Origin: Paenibacillus pabuli
GTDB taxonomy: Bacteria; Bacillota; Bacilli; Paenibacillales; Paenibacillaceae
Assembly: GCF_023101145.1 (NCBI RefSeq)
Contig: NZ_CP073714.1
Location: 2,170,001-2,234,000 of the forward strand
DNA: 64,000 nucleotides
Direction: 5' to 3'
The notes beneath the pieces are model-generated. The model was not told the DNA's origin. It did not search any database and worked only from the letters and a program-made list of their open reading frames with translations. Position 1 is the first letter of the stretch. Each line of letters starts with the position of its first letter. Both the position numbers and the translations under genes were made by a program. Positions 41,661 to 48,813 of the stretch are shown here, piece after piece.

Positions 41661-43565
41661 ATGAGAAGACCAGCATACGTAACAGTATATGACTTGCAAA
41701 TGCGGACGGTGGCGTATTTAGAAAACGCCTTTGACGTGAGCTATGAAGCGCCAATGAATGCGATCTGGACGGCCAGCTTCAGCTTGCCAGCGAATGATGA
41801 GAAAAACGCGGAGTGCCAGCCGCTTTATTTTGTGGAGATATTCGACGGAGAGGAACGATTGGAGTTATTCCGAATCCTGAAGCCAACAACCAAGCGTGGA
41901 TCTGATGGGCCGTTCATCTCATATGAGTGCGAGCATGTTTTAGGCACACTATTGGATGATGTGCTGTTCTTATATCACACGGTTGGAAACTTGGGTGTTT
42001 ATACACGGGATGTAATTCAATACATCTTATCCAAACAGGAGATAAAGCGGTGGCAGCTTGGGACGGTTCAATTTGATAGGCAATTTGAATACAACTGGGA
42101 AAATGAGAATCTTCTTGGCGCATTGTTCTCTGTTCCGAATCCGTTCCCAGATGAATACATGTGGTCCTTTGACACAACTACTTACCCGTGGCGGCTCAAT
42201 CTGATTAAGCCATCCGAGCAAGAAGAATTGTATATCCGGTATGGTGTGAACTTGCAGGGCATCACACGTGTTATAGACGCGTCTAAGGTATCTACCAGAA
42301 TTTATGGACTTGGGTATGGGGAGGGTGTAAATCAACTCACATTCGCTGATCTGAACGGTGGCAAGCCATACATTGATGCCGAACAAGCCCTTATACAAAA
42401 ATACGGCATTGTAAAGACCATTTTTGTAGATCGTCGGTTTGAATATCCTGAAACGTTGCTGGCGCGCACTCAGGCACTGATGGAAGAATTGAAAGTCCCA
42501 AGCGTGCATTACACGGTAGACGCTGCTGAGATATATGCACTCACGAATGATCCAATCGACAGGTTCAAATCCGGCGCTATGGTATGGGTGCAAGATCAGG
42601 AATTGGGCATTGATGTTAAAGCGAGAGTGGTCAAAGTAGGCAAGGGGGATGTACTGGGACAACCTGGAGCCGTAACGCTTGAGATTGCAAACAAATCGCA
42701 GGATATCGCAGGTAGCATTGCGGAGCTGCGGAACCGGATGCATATCAGTGAGGTATATGCCCAAGGTGCTACCAACTATGATAGCCACAATTTTGCAGAT
42801 AACTGTGATCCAACTCATCCGGCCATACTCCGATTTTGGATGCCGGAAGAAACAGCTAGGGTTAATAAAGTGGCGCTATCATTTCGAGTAGAGCCATTCA
42901 GAGGATATAGCCGAGCTATTGAATCTGCTCCTTCGGTGTCATCGGGTCCAAGTACCAGGAACACATCTGGTCCAAGTAGCCGGAACACGGCGGGACCGAG
43001 TACAAACGATTCTTCAGGACCAAGCACAACATCAACTACTCAGCCAACAAACGTGGCTGGTTCAACAGAGACAGATGGAGCATATTTTGGTTCAGGTGGT
43101 CATAACCACGGTATCGCAGATGGAACAAGGTTGTTGACTCAAGGAGGTGGATATGTAACTTGGGTACCTTCTGGTAATCACAGACACCAGATTGTATTGC
43201 CAGTCCATGACCATGGAATGGCTCACACTCACCGGATAGACCATACGCATAGCATGGATCATACACATAGCATGGATCATACACATGAAATCCCTGCCCA
43301 CTCACACGACATTGAATTCGGGATATGGGAAGGGCCGATTCCAGAATCAGTCCAGGTAAGGGTAGATGGTAAGTTGATTGCAGGGTTGAGTACATCCGGC
43401 GAAGAAATCGATATTATACCATATCTTTCAAAAGATAATAGCGGACGAATCAACAGAGGTGACTTTCATGAAATAACAATAACCCCAGTTAACTCACTGG
43501 GGCGTGTTGTAGCTTCTGTGTTCACACAAATATTCGCGCAAAGTAGAGGCGGTGGAGATTATTAG
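41661..43565 (+). CDS. Tail-associated (Tal) protein, prophage endopeptidase tail family
   Basis: A protein of 634 residues. The N-terminal ~350 residues match the phage minor structural/gp27-like Tal domain (SYEAPMNAIWTASFSLPAND, YECEHVLGTLLDDV, RIYGLGYGEG). Then comes a Ser/Pro/Thr linker with six (S/A)GPS repeats (42943-43026). A His-rich stretch (43108-43310) with repeated HTH triplets follows, probably a metal-binding tip, and then a beta-rich end. No peptidase motif is evident. It overlaps by four bases the convergent moron gene. Confidence 0.85.
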   Translation: MRRPAYVTVYDLQMRTVAYLENAFDVSYEAPMNAIWTASFSLPANDEKNAECQPLYFVEIFDGEERLELFRILKPTTKRGSDGPFISYECEHVLGTLLDDVLFLYHTVGNLGVYTRDVIQYILSKQEIKRWQLGTVQFDRQFEYNWENENLLGALFSVPNPFPDEYMWSFDTTTYPWRLNLIKPSEQEELYIRYGVNLQGITRVIDASKVSTRIYGLGYGEGVNQLTFADLNGGKPYIDAEQALIQKYGIVKTIFVDRRFEYPETLLARTQALMEELKVPSVHYTVDAAEIYALTNDPIDRFKSGAMVWVQDQELGIDVKARVVKVGKGDVLGQPGAVTLEIANKSQDIAGSIAELRNRMHISEVYAQGATNYDSHNFADNCDPTHPAILRFWMPEETARVNKVALSFRVEPFRGYSRAIESAPSVSSGPSTRNTSGPSSRNTAGPSTNDSSGPSTTSTTQPTNVAGSTETDGAYFGSGGHNHGIADGTRLLTQGGGYVTWVPSGNHRHQIVLPVHDHGMAHTHRIDHTHSMDHTHSMDHTHEIPAHSHDIEFGIWEGPIPESVQVRVDGKLIAGLSTSGEEIDIIPYLSKDNSGRINRGDFHEITITPVNSLGRVVASVFTQIFAQSRGGGDY

Positions 43566-44263
43566 AATTTTACAATGTAGTAGTTTCTATCACGTAATAC
43601 TGGATCGGCAATTTTAACATCCGAAACCTTCACTCCAGGCTTCACTAACTTAGCAACAGAAACGCTTGACCATTCATTAACAGCTATACTACCAGTGGCA
43701 GCCGATGATCCCATATACTCGACTCCGGTATCCAGTGTGAAAATGTCAATAAAATCGACAGAACTCCATTTAGGATATGCCACTGGTTCCTTTTTAGCTA
43801 ATACATCAAAACTTACAATTGCGTATGTGGTTCCGTCTTCCGCAGAAAAACCGTTAAATTGGTTTTCGTATTTAACGCCAGTGATTTTAATATCGAAGTT
43901 ATTTGTTTCGATCACATCGCCAACATTGTATGTTTTATTCTCAGTCTGAGTGGTTTTGTCAGGCGTCAAAGATGAATTATTCAGAAAAGATTCCTCCTTC
44001 GTTTCAAACTCTATTTTCTTTGCTTTGTTATCATAGTTTAACTTGTAGCCAGTCATTTCAGCTACTTCCCGAACCGGGAGATAGGTTTTTCCATTGTAAA
44101 CAAGAGGTTCACTCTTTAAGTTTTGTTCTTGACCGTCAATTGAAAACGAGAATTTTGTTAATACAGCTTTAACAGTGGATGGTGCAGCAGCGGCCAAGGT
44201 TGCCGATCCGATCATCATACCAATACTGAGCGTGACAACTGTTTTCACGAACGATTTTTTCAA
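43562..44263 (-). CDS. Secreted protein with copper-amine-oxidase-N and DUF4352-like domains (moron)
   Basis: A protein of 233 residues. Signal peptide MKKSFVKTVVTLSIGMMIGS...AAAAPS. Residues ~40-90 match the copper amine oxidase N-terminal-like domain (PLVYNGKTYLPVREVAEMTG) common in Paenibacillus surface proteins. Residues ~115-233 are a DUF4352-like immunoglobulin-type domain. The only gene in the late region on the opposite strand, so it may be expressed in the lysogen and alter the host surface. AAGGAGCTG precedes the start. Confidence 0.8.
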   Translation of the reverse strand: MKKSFVKTVVTLSIGMMIGSATLAAAAPSTVKAVLTKFSFSIDGQEQNLKSEPLVYNGKTYLPVREVAEMTGYKLNYDNKAKKIEFETKEESFLNNSSLTPDKTTQTENKTYNVGDVIETNNFDIKITGVKYENQFNGFSAEDGTTYAIVSFDVLAKKEPVAYPKWSSVDFIDIFTLDTGVEYMGSSAATGSIAVNEWSSVSVAKLVKPGVKVSDVKIADPVLRDRNYYIVKF

Positions 44264-44382
44264 GGGGTACAGCTCCTTTTTTTATAGAGTATATCAATTA
44301 TAACGGATAATTCTGTCAAAAGTTTTAGGATTTTGAGAAGGTGGTGGTCATCATGCTCATATTAACCTGAATAAACACCTTG

Positions 44383-44409
44383 GCTCCCTAAGTGATTAGG
44401 GGGCTTTTT
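44383..44409 (+). terminator. Terminator upstream of the lysis genes
   Basis: The stem GCTCCCTAA/TTAGGGGGC (one T-G pair) with loop GTGA is followed by five T. It lies between the moron promoter region and the holin. Confidence 0.75.
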
Positions 44410-44435
44410 ATTTTACAGAGAGATGAGGGAGCGGC

Positions 44436-44900
44436 ATGAACGAGGGGATAGCTAATGTCATTAAAATGGTATCCGCAGCCATGGGGGCTGGCACGGGATA
44501 CCTCTTTGGAGGTTGGAATATGTTGATACATTTACTTTTGATTTTGGTAGTTGTTGATTGGTTGACAGGATGGGCGGCAGCTTGGATTAAGCATGAGCTT
44601 AGAAGTAGGGTGGGCTTTGAAGGGATTGCACGAAAGGCGGCTATCTTCCTAATTGTGACGATTGCACATTATATAGATTTAGCTTGGGGAGATACTGGAT
44701 ACATTCAAGACGCGGTTGTATTCTTCTATATCGCGAATGAGTTATTGTCCGTTATCGAAAATGCTGGCCGTATGGGTTTGCCTATGCCGGATGCACTTCG
44801 CAATGCGGTGAAGATATTCGAATCTAAATCTTCTGTTCCGATCAATCCGAATTTGCCTGATCCACCACAAGATGATACGACTCAAAAACCAGCAGTTTAA
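44436..44900 (+). CDS. Holin
   Basis: A protein of 154 residues with about three membrane segments (LIHLLLILVVVDWLTGWAAA, AAIFLIVTIAHYIDLAW, DAVVFFYIANELLSVIENAG), matching the toxin-secretion/phage holin family. It forms membrane holes at the end of infection. The C-terminus is hydrophilic and Pro-rich. It is 16 bases upstream of the endolysin. Confidence 0.92.
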   Translation: MNEGIANVIKMVSAAMGAGTGYLFGGWNMLIHLLLILVVVDWLTGWAAAWIKHELRSRVGFEGIARKAAIFLIVTIAHYIDLAWGDTGYIQDAVVFFYIANELLSVIENAGRMGLPMPDALRNAVKIFESKSSVPINPNLPDPPQDDTTQKPAV

Positions 44901-44916
44901 GTAAGGAGTGATTTAA

Positions 44917-46257
44917 ATGCAACAACGAAAAGACAGTAATGTACAGGGGATCGACGTTTCTCGGTACCAGGGTAAAATTGATTGGCTGAAAGTTAAAGCT
45001 GACGGCCGGGAATTCGTATTCATCAAGGCGACCGAAGGGCAGACATACAGCGATCCCAACTTTGCAACTAACGTCAAAGGGGCATTGTCTGCTGGCTTAT
45101 TGGTTGGAACGTACCATTTCCTGAAGGCGACAACAACGGTTTCCGCAAAAACAGAAGCGGCGCATTATGCAAAGACTTTGGATACGGTAGGCGGGGCTGA
45201 TCTTCTCGGCCTACCGCCTGTGATGGATTATGAGAACAACCCCGGCAATCTGAGCAAAGCGCAGATTAATGCAGTCGCTAAATCGTTTCTATCTGAACTG
45301 GAACGTTTGACAGGCCAGAAGCCAATCATCTACACGGGCAATTCCTTCGCGAGCAACTTTGATACTGGCTTGTCGGGTTATGACTTATGGATTGCACGAT
45401 ACAGTGACACGCGAACACCGGACGATCAGCCTGCATGGAAGACATGGACCATTTGGCAATATAGCGATTCAGGCAAGGTTCCGGGGATCACTGGCAATGT
45501 GGATTTAAACGAATTTAATGGCAGCCTATCGGATTTGAAGAAGCGATATGGGAAGAAGGTTGATATCAATAACCCATTTGACGGATACCGGATCACAAGC
45601 CCGTTTGGTATGCGTACGCATCCTGTCAGCAGAGTGAAGAAGTTCCATCGCGGCGTTGACTTGGTGGTGACGCCTTCTGATGGACCCATCTATTCATTTG
45701 TTGCTGGTGAAGTGCTGCATGCCAAGCTTGGGGTTAAAGGTTCAGGTTTTGGAGATTATGGGGTGACGGTAGCTATCAAGGACGATAGGGGATGCCTGCA
45801 TGTGTATGCCCATCTAACTGCCGCAGCGGTCAAAGTCGGGCAGCAAGTCAAACGCGGGCAACTGATAGGTAAGCAGGGAAGCACTGGAATCAGTAGCGGA
45901 CCACATTTGCATTATGAGGTACGTAAAGCTTTTACACCGCAATATGGATACACTGCCACGGAGGCGGGCGTTGTAGAGCCTACGCAGTATCTCATTGATT
46001 ATTATGGAGAAGAGGGGAATGTACCAATGACAACAACTGAACAGAAGGCGTTTGATTCTCTTAAGACGACAGTAGAGGCACAGGCTGCATATATTGCCGC
46101 TCAGAAGGCTAAGGATAACATGCCATGCCCGAGCTGGGCAAAATCTGCTTATGATTTCTATAAGCCATTCATTGCCGACGAGACAGGCAGCTACGATTTC
46201 TGGAGAATGCTTGTGATCAAATATCGGCAGGATAATGGTATCAAAGTAACTTCATAA
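44917..46257 (+). CDS. Two-domain endolysin: GH25 muramidase plus M23 endopeptidase
   Basis: A protein of 446 residues. Residues 8-210 are a GH25 lysozyme (GIDVSRYQGKIDW, FVFIKATEG, MDYENN, WIARY, WQYSDSGKVPGI). Residues ~225-370 are an M23/LytM zinc peptidase (RITSPFGMRTHPV, HRGVDL, HVYAHL, GPHLHYEV). The last ~75 residues are unassigned, with a Trp-rich part (CPSWAKSAYDFYKPF), perhaps cell-wall binding. Two catalytic activities would cut both glycan and peptide. GTAAGGAGTG precedes the ATG. Confidence 0.93.
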   Translation: MQQRKDSNVQGIDVSRYQGKIDWLKVKADGREFVFIKATEGQTYSDPNFATNVKGALSAGLLVGTYHFLKATTTVSAKTEAAHYAKTLDTVGGADLLGLPPVMDYENNPGNLSKAQINAVAKSFLSELERLTGQKPIIYTGNSFASNFDTGLSGYDLWIARYSDTRTPDDQPAWKTWTIWQYSDSGKVPGITGNVDLNEFNGSLSDLKKRYGKKVDINNPFDGYRITSPFGMRTHPVSRVKKFHRGVDLVVTPSDGPIYSFVAGEVLHAKLGVKGSGFGDYGVTVAIKDDRGCLHVYAHLTAAAVKVGQQVKRGQLIGKQGSTGISSGPHLHYEVRKAFTPQYGYTATEAGVVEPTQYLIDYYGEEGNVPMTTTEQKAFDSLKTTVEAQAAYIAAQKAKDNMPCPSWAKSAYDFYKPFIADETGSYDFWRMLVIKYRQDNGIKVTS

Positions 46258-46273
46258 TCCCAAACGCTTGGGA
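46258..46273. repeat. Inverted repeat TCCCAA-ACGC-TTGGGA, copy 3 of 3
   Basis: Starts on the base after the endolysin stop codon and shares its 14-base core with the copy at 23342. Confidence 0.7.
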
Positions 46274-46281
46274 ATATCAAA

Positions 46282-46315
46282 GGCCCTGCCAGAATTCTAT
46301 CTGGTGGGGCCTTTT
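46282..46315 (+). terminator. Rho-independent terminator of the lysis operon
   Basis: The stem GGCCC..CCAGA with TCTGG..GGGCC (internal TG/TG mismatch) is followed by TTTT. The next 340 bases, to 46655, hold no convincing gene; they contain an SOS-type promoter and a 22-bp palindrome. Confidence 0.8.
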
Positions 46316-46415
46316 ACGTTTCAGCTAAAAAACATCCAAAAATTCGTTATATAAACAACCTCATGTCACTATGTTTCATAATAAAATCGGAATGTATTCG
46401 ACATTATGAATTTAA

Positions 46416-46444
46416 TTAACAAGAACGTGTGTTCCGTGTATAAT
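46416..46444 (+). promoter_or_regulatory. Strong promoter with LexA (SOS) box in its spacer
   Basis: TTAACA, exactly 17 bases, TATAAT. The spacer holds GAACGTGTGTTC (46423-46434), which matches the core of the Bacillus LexA box GAACRNRYGTTY. No clear gene follows on the plus strand before 46951; the transcript would run through a palindrome and antisense to the HTH gene. Confidence 0.6.
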
Positions 46445-46597
46445 GTTAGGTATATCTTTCGTGCAAAGTCAGTTCTCCGTTTGGTGAAGTTAGCGATTGT
46501 AAAGTTTTACCTTCAGGACTTTCGACACATTGTGACACAAAATGTTATGAGGAAAAGGTATTATTTACATATAAATCAGGAGAGAAGAGGTGATAAT

Positions 46598-46619
46598 TTC
46601 TTAACCTATAGGTTAAGAA
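46598..46619. repeat. Perfect 22-bp palindrome
   Basis: Arms of 11 bases (TTCTTAACCTA and its complement) with no spacer. It is followed at 46623-46652 by a GC-rich imperfect hairpin without a T run. Candidate operator of the adjacent HTH protein. Confidence 0.6.
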
Positions 46620-46655
46620 TTGAGCGGAGGGAGGGGATAACTCCCGCCGCTTGCC

Positions 46656-46868
46656 TTACTCGTTGACCCACTCGTAAAGTTCTTCCATATGGCAATTAAG
46701 GATTAACGAAGCTTTCAATGCCATTATGTAAGAGAAATGTTTTTTGCCGCTAATGATTTGAGAAATGAACGCTTCAGAAGTTCCCAACCTCTCGGCAAAA
46801 GATGATTGAGAAAGTTTGTTGCGTCTGAGTAGCTCAGGCAAACGGCTTCTCCCTAAACGGAGAGCCAT
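46656..46868 (-). CDS. Small XRE-family helix-turn-helix protein
   Basis: A protein of 70 residues: LPELLRRNKLSQSSFAERLG, TSEAFISQIISGKK. An HTH_3-type DNA-binding domain with no other domain. It sits on the minus strand at the right end of the prophage, between an SOS-type promoter and the 68-residue gene. It may regulate those genes; the 22-bp palindrome 37 bases past its stop is a possible target. Confidence 0.8.
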   Translation of the reverse strand: MALRLGRSRLPELLRRNKLSQSSFAERLGTSEAFISQIISGKKHFSYIMALKASLILNCHMEELYEWVNE

Positions 46869-46881
46869 GTAACACCCGCTT

Positions 46882-46907
46882 ACTTTTTATTTACATTTCA
46901 TATTATA
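46882..46907 (+). promoter_or_regulatory. Possible sigma-K-like promoter for the 68-residue gene
   Basis: CATATTATA (46899-46907) fits the sigma-K -10 consensus CATANNNTA, with AC at 46882-46883 15 bases upstream as a minimal -35. The same bases read on the other strand give TATAAT for the HTH gene, so the match may be incidental. Confidence 0.25.
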
Positions 46908-46950
46908 CACGGTTCCATAACAACACGAAACACGGGGAGGCAATATAGAG

Positions 46951-47157
46951 ATGGAAACTTATATAATTGAAAGCGCAGTGGCAACTGATAAGAAGTTCGT
47001 TAAGCAATATTTAAAGTACAGTGACAGAGACATTAAATTCCCTTGTAAAGTATCGGTAATTACTGAAAGCGGAACACAACATTATTTGGTGGACTTGGGT
47101 AATATCTCGGGCCATGAATATTTGGTAATAGATTGGTCTAAAACATTCGGATATTAA
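46951..47157 (+). CDS. Small protein next to attR, candidate recombination directionality factor
   Basis: A protein of 68 residues ([20 protein letters not shown]...), mixed alpha/beta and slightly charged, with GGGGAGGC at good spacing. No family is recognised. It is the last phage gene, ending about 55 bases from attR. In SPbeta the excision factor gene sprB is likewise a short gene beside attR that is switched on in the mother cell; the role here is by analogy of position only. Confidence 0.6.
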   Translation: METYIIESAVATDKKFVKQYLKYSDRDIKFPCKVSVITESGTQHYLVDLGNISGHEYLVIDWSKTFGY

Positions 47158-47160
47158 ATG

Positions 47161-47198
47161 AAGAAAGACACCTGCTGAGACTGGTGTCTTTCTTCATT
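47161..47198. terminator. Terminator at the right end of the prophage
   Basis: A perfect 12-bp stem AAGAAAGACACC/GGTGTCTTTCTT with a 10-base loop starts 3 bases after the stop of the 68-residue gene; CATTTTTA follows. It also lies inside the truncated spoVR frame on the other strand, so spoVR transcription from yhbH would be stopped in the lysogen. Confidence 0.75.
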
Positions 47199-47206
47199 TT
47201 TATGGT

Positions 47207-47230
47207 GTTTCCTCTTCCCGAAGCTCCAGT
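47207..47230 (-). other. attR: attR: junction of spoVR N-terminal part with the prophage
   Basis: On the minus strand the codons HWSFGK (to 47214) match SpoVR and the following [10 protein letters not shown] do not. Aligned with attL in the same reading phase, TTCG and AA are common. Recombination here with 11081-11100 restores SFGKTFHKMK. Confidence 0.75.
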
Positions 47231-47387
47231 GACTGAACCGGGTTGGCATACCATACGCTCCAAAAGTATAGATGATATCGGCAGGGCATATTTCATAACG
47301 CATCGGATAATAATCCAGGCCGAATCCGTCGGCAATCTCCATAATTTCGGCAATGGCGTATTCAAGGTCACGGATCTCATCTGTCAT
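47214..47387 (-). CDS. spoVR: SpoVR, N-terminal 58 residues (gene interrupted by prophage)
   Basis: [20 protein letters not shown], then [20 protein letters not shown] and [16 protein letters not shown], matches the start of SpoVR. ATG 47387 overlaps the yhbH stop (ATGA), with GGGAGG upstream, so the two are translationally coupled. In the lysogen the frame runs 20 codons into phage DNA and stops at 47154. Excision of the prophage would fuse it to the C-terminal part at 9821-11086. Confidence 0.95.
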
Positions 47388-48550
47388 CCTACGCTGCCTC
47401 CCTCTCTTTTCTGGAAAAAGCTGCGCAAAGCTTTGTATACTTCGCCTTTTTCTTTGATCACATAATACATGAACTGGTCGAGCTTGATATGGCGATAGGC
47501 CGACATGAGTGTGCTGCTGCGGTTGTACTGGTTCACTTCGCCATAACCAAACATGTTGCTGCGCTTCATCAGCTCGCCAATCAGTTTGACACAACGCTCA
47601 TTATCTGAGGTCAGATTATCCCCGTCCGAGAAGTGGAACGGGTAGATGTTATAGCTGGAAGGTGGATAGCGGCTATCAATAATTTCCAATGCCTTCATAT
47701 ATACAGAGGAGCAGATAGTGCCCCCACTTTCGCCGCGGGTAAAGAATTCCTCCTCGGTCACTTCCTTGGCTTCGGTATGATGGGCGAGGAAAACAATCTC
47801 AACCTTCTCATACTGGCGGCGGAGAAAACGGGTCATCCAGAAAAAAAAGCTGCGTGCACAATATTTCTCAAAGGAACCCATGGAACCGGAAGTGTCCATC
47901 ATGGCAATAATGACGGCATTGGATTGTGGAATGATTTTGTCTTCCCATGTTTTGTAACGCAGATCGTCCGGACTGATATGGTGAATACCCGGATTGCCAG
48001 TGGTGGCATTACGGCGCAAGTTCTCCAGTATGGTGCGTTTTTTGTCAATATTGGACTGCATGCCCTTTTTGCGAATATCGTTGAATACCACCGTATGTGT
48101 CTCAATCTGATCCTTGTCTTTTTGCTTCAGATCCGGAAGCTCCAGTTCTGAAAAAAGCATATCTTCCAATTCTTCGATGCTCACTTCGGCTTCAACGATA
48201 TCATGCCCGGGCTGATCTCCGGCCTTTTCACCCTTGCCCGGCTTCTTCGAAGCGGGATCACGTCCGATGACATCCCCGACCTGACTGTCACCGTCTCCCT
48301 GGCCCACATGTTTTTGCTTTTGGTAATTATACACAAAACGGTACTCATCCAGACTGCGGATTGGTACCTTGATGATTTGTTGTCCATCGGACATAATGAT
48401 GTTTTCTTCGGTAATTAGATCAGGCAGATTCTGCTTGATGACATCTTTAACCTTTTGCTGATGGCGTTGCTGGTCCTGGTACCCTTTGCGGTGAAGCGAC
48501 CAATCTTCCCGGGAAACGACGAACGAGTAAGGCTGGTGTGAATTTGACAT
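47384..48550 (-). CDS. yhbH: Sporulation protein YhbH (DUF444)
   Basis: A protein of 388 residues from ATG 48550 after GGGGTG. It has the N-terminal motif [20 protein letters not shown] and a C-terminal von Willebrand A-like domain with [19 protein letters not shown] and [11 protein letters not shown]. YhbH acts with PrkA and SpoVR; in Bacillus it is made under sigma-E. It forms an operon with spoVR, and the gene order yhbH-spoVR is intact apart from the prophage. Confidence 0.93.
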   Translation of the reverse strand: MSNSHQPYSFVVSREDWSLHRKGYQDQQRHQQKVKDVIKQNLPDLITEENIIMSDGQQIIKVPIRSLDEYRFVYNYQKQKHVGQGDGDSQVGDVIGRDPASKKPGKGEKAGDQPGHDIVEAEVSIEELEDMLFSELELPDLKQKDKDQIETHTVVFNDIRKKGMQSNIDKKRTILENLRRNATTGNPGIHHISPDDLRYKTWEDKIIPQSNAVIIAMMDTSGSMGSFEKYCARSFFFWMTRFLRRQYEKVEIVFLAHHTEAKEVTEEEFFTRGESGGTICSSVYMKALEIIDSRYPPSSYNIYPFHFSDGDNLTSDNERCVKLIGELMKRSNMFGYGEVNQYNRSSTLMSAYRHIKLDQFMYYVIKEKGEVYKALRSFFQKREGGSVG

Positions 48551-48600
48551 GTAGGCACCCCCCATTGATTACGCGGCACAGTTTGGCCTGTCGGTAATTA

Positions 48601-48627
48601 AGTATATTCACGGGCGGGGACGATATG
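48601..48627 (-). promoter_or_regulatory. Possible sigma-E-like promoter of yhbH-spoVR
   Basis: On the minus strand CATATC and AATATACT are separated by 13 bases, partly matching sigma-E boxes (ATA and CATACA-T). The position 50 bases before yhbH and the known sigma-E control of the homologue support it; the match itself is weak. Confidence 0.3.
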
Positions 48628-48813
48628 TGATGCGTGAGTAGATAAAATGATACAATTATGCGAGATTCCCTTCTGGGCCCCTTTAAAATTTGTACAGATC
48701 ATCCGGAACTTTTTTACAGAAACGATGAACAAGTGTGACGAACTTCCTTTACAATAGGGACAGGTGTTTACTTGGCATCCCTATGAGGGATGTGTGTAAA
48801 GGAAGGATACCAT

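Larger units (their letters stand above)
11089..47215. mobile_element. Complete 36.1-kb siphovirus-type prophage inserted in spoVR
   Basis: The two ends are defined by the split of the spoVR frame. Content is a full phage gene set in the usual order: lysogeny, replication, packaging, head, tail, lysis, with a serine recombinase at the left end. Head genes are HK97-like, the tape measure and Dit/Tal genes indicate a long non-contractile tail, and the terminase region looks cos-type. No gene is obviously broken apart from the split Dit, so the phage may be functional. Confidence 0.93.

Noticed and set aside
43237-43290. 18-base direct repeats as a CRISPR or mobile repeat
   Set aside because: They encode His-Thr-His units within the Tal gene and have no spacers.
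46406-46666. 86-codon plus-strand frame in the right-end gap
   Set aside because: Its ATG lies upstream of the -10 box of the strong promoter, it has no ribosome site, and its composition is not protein-like.
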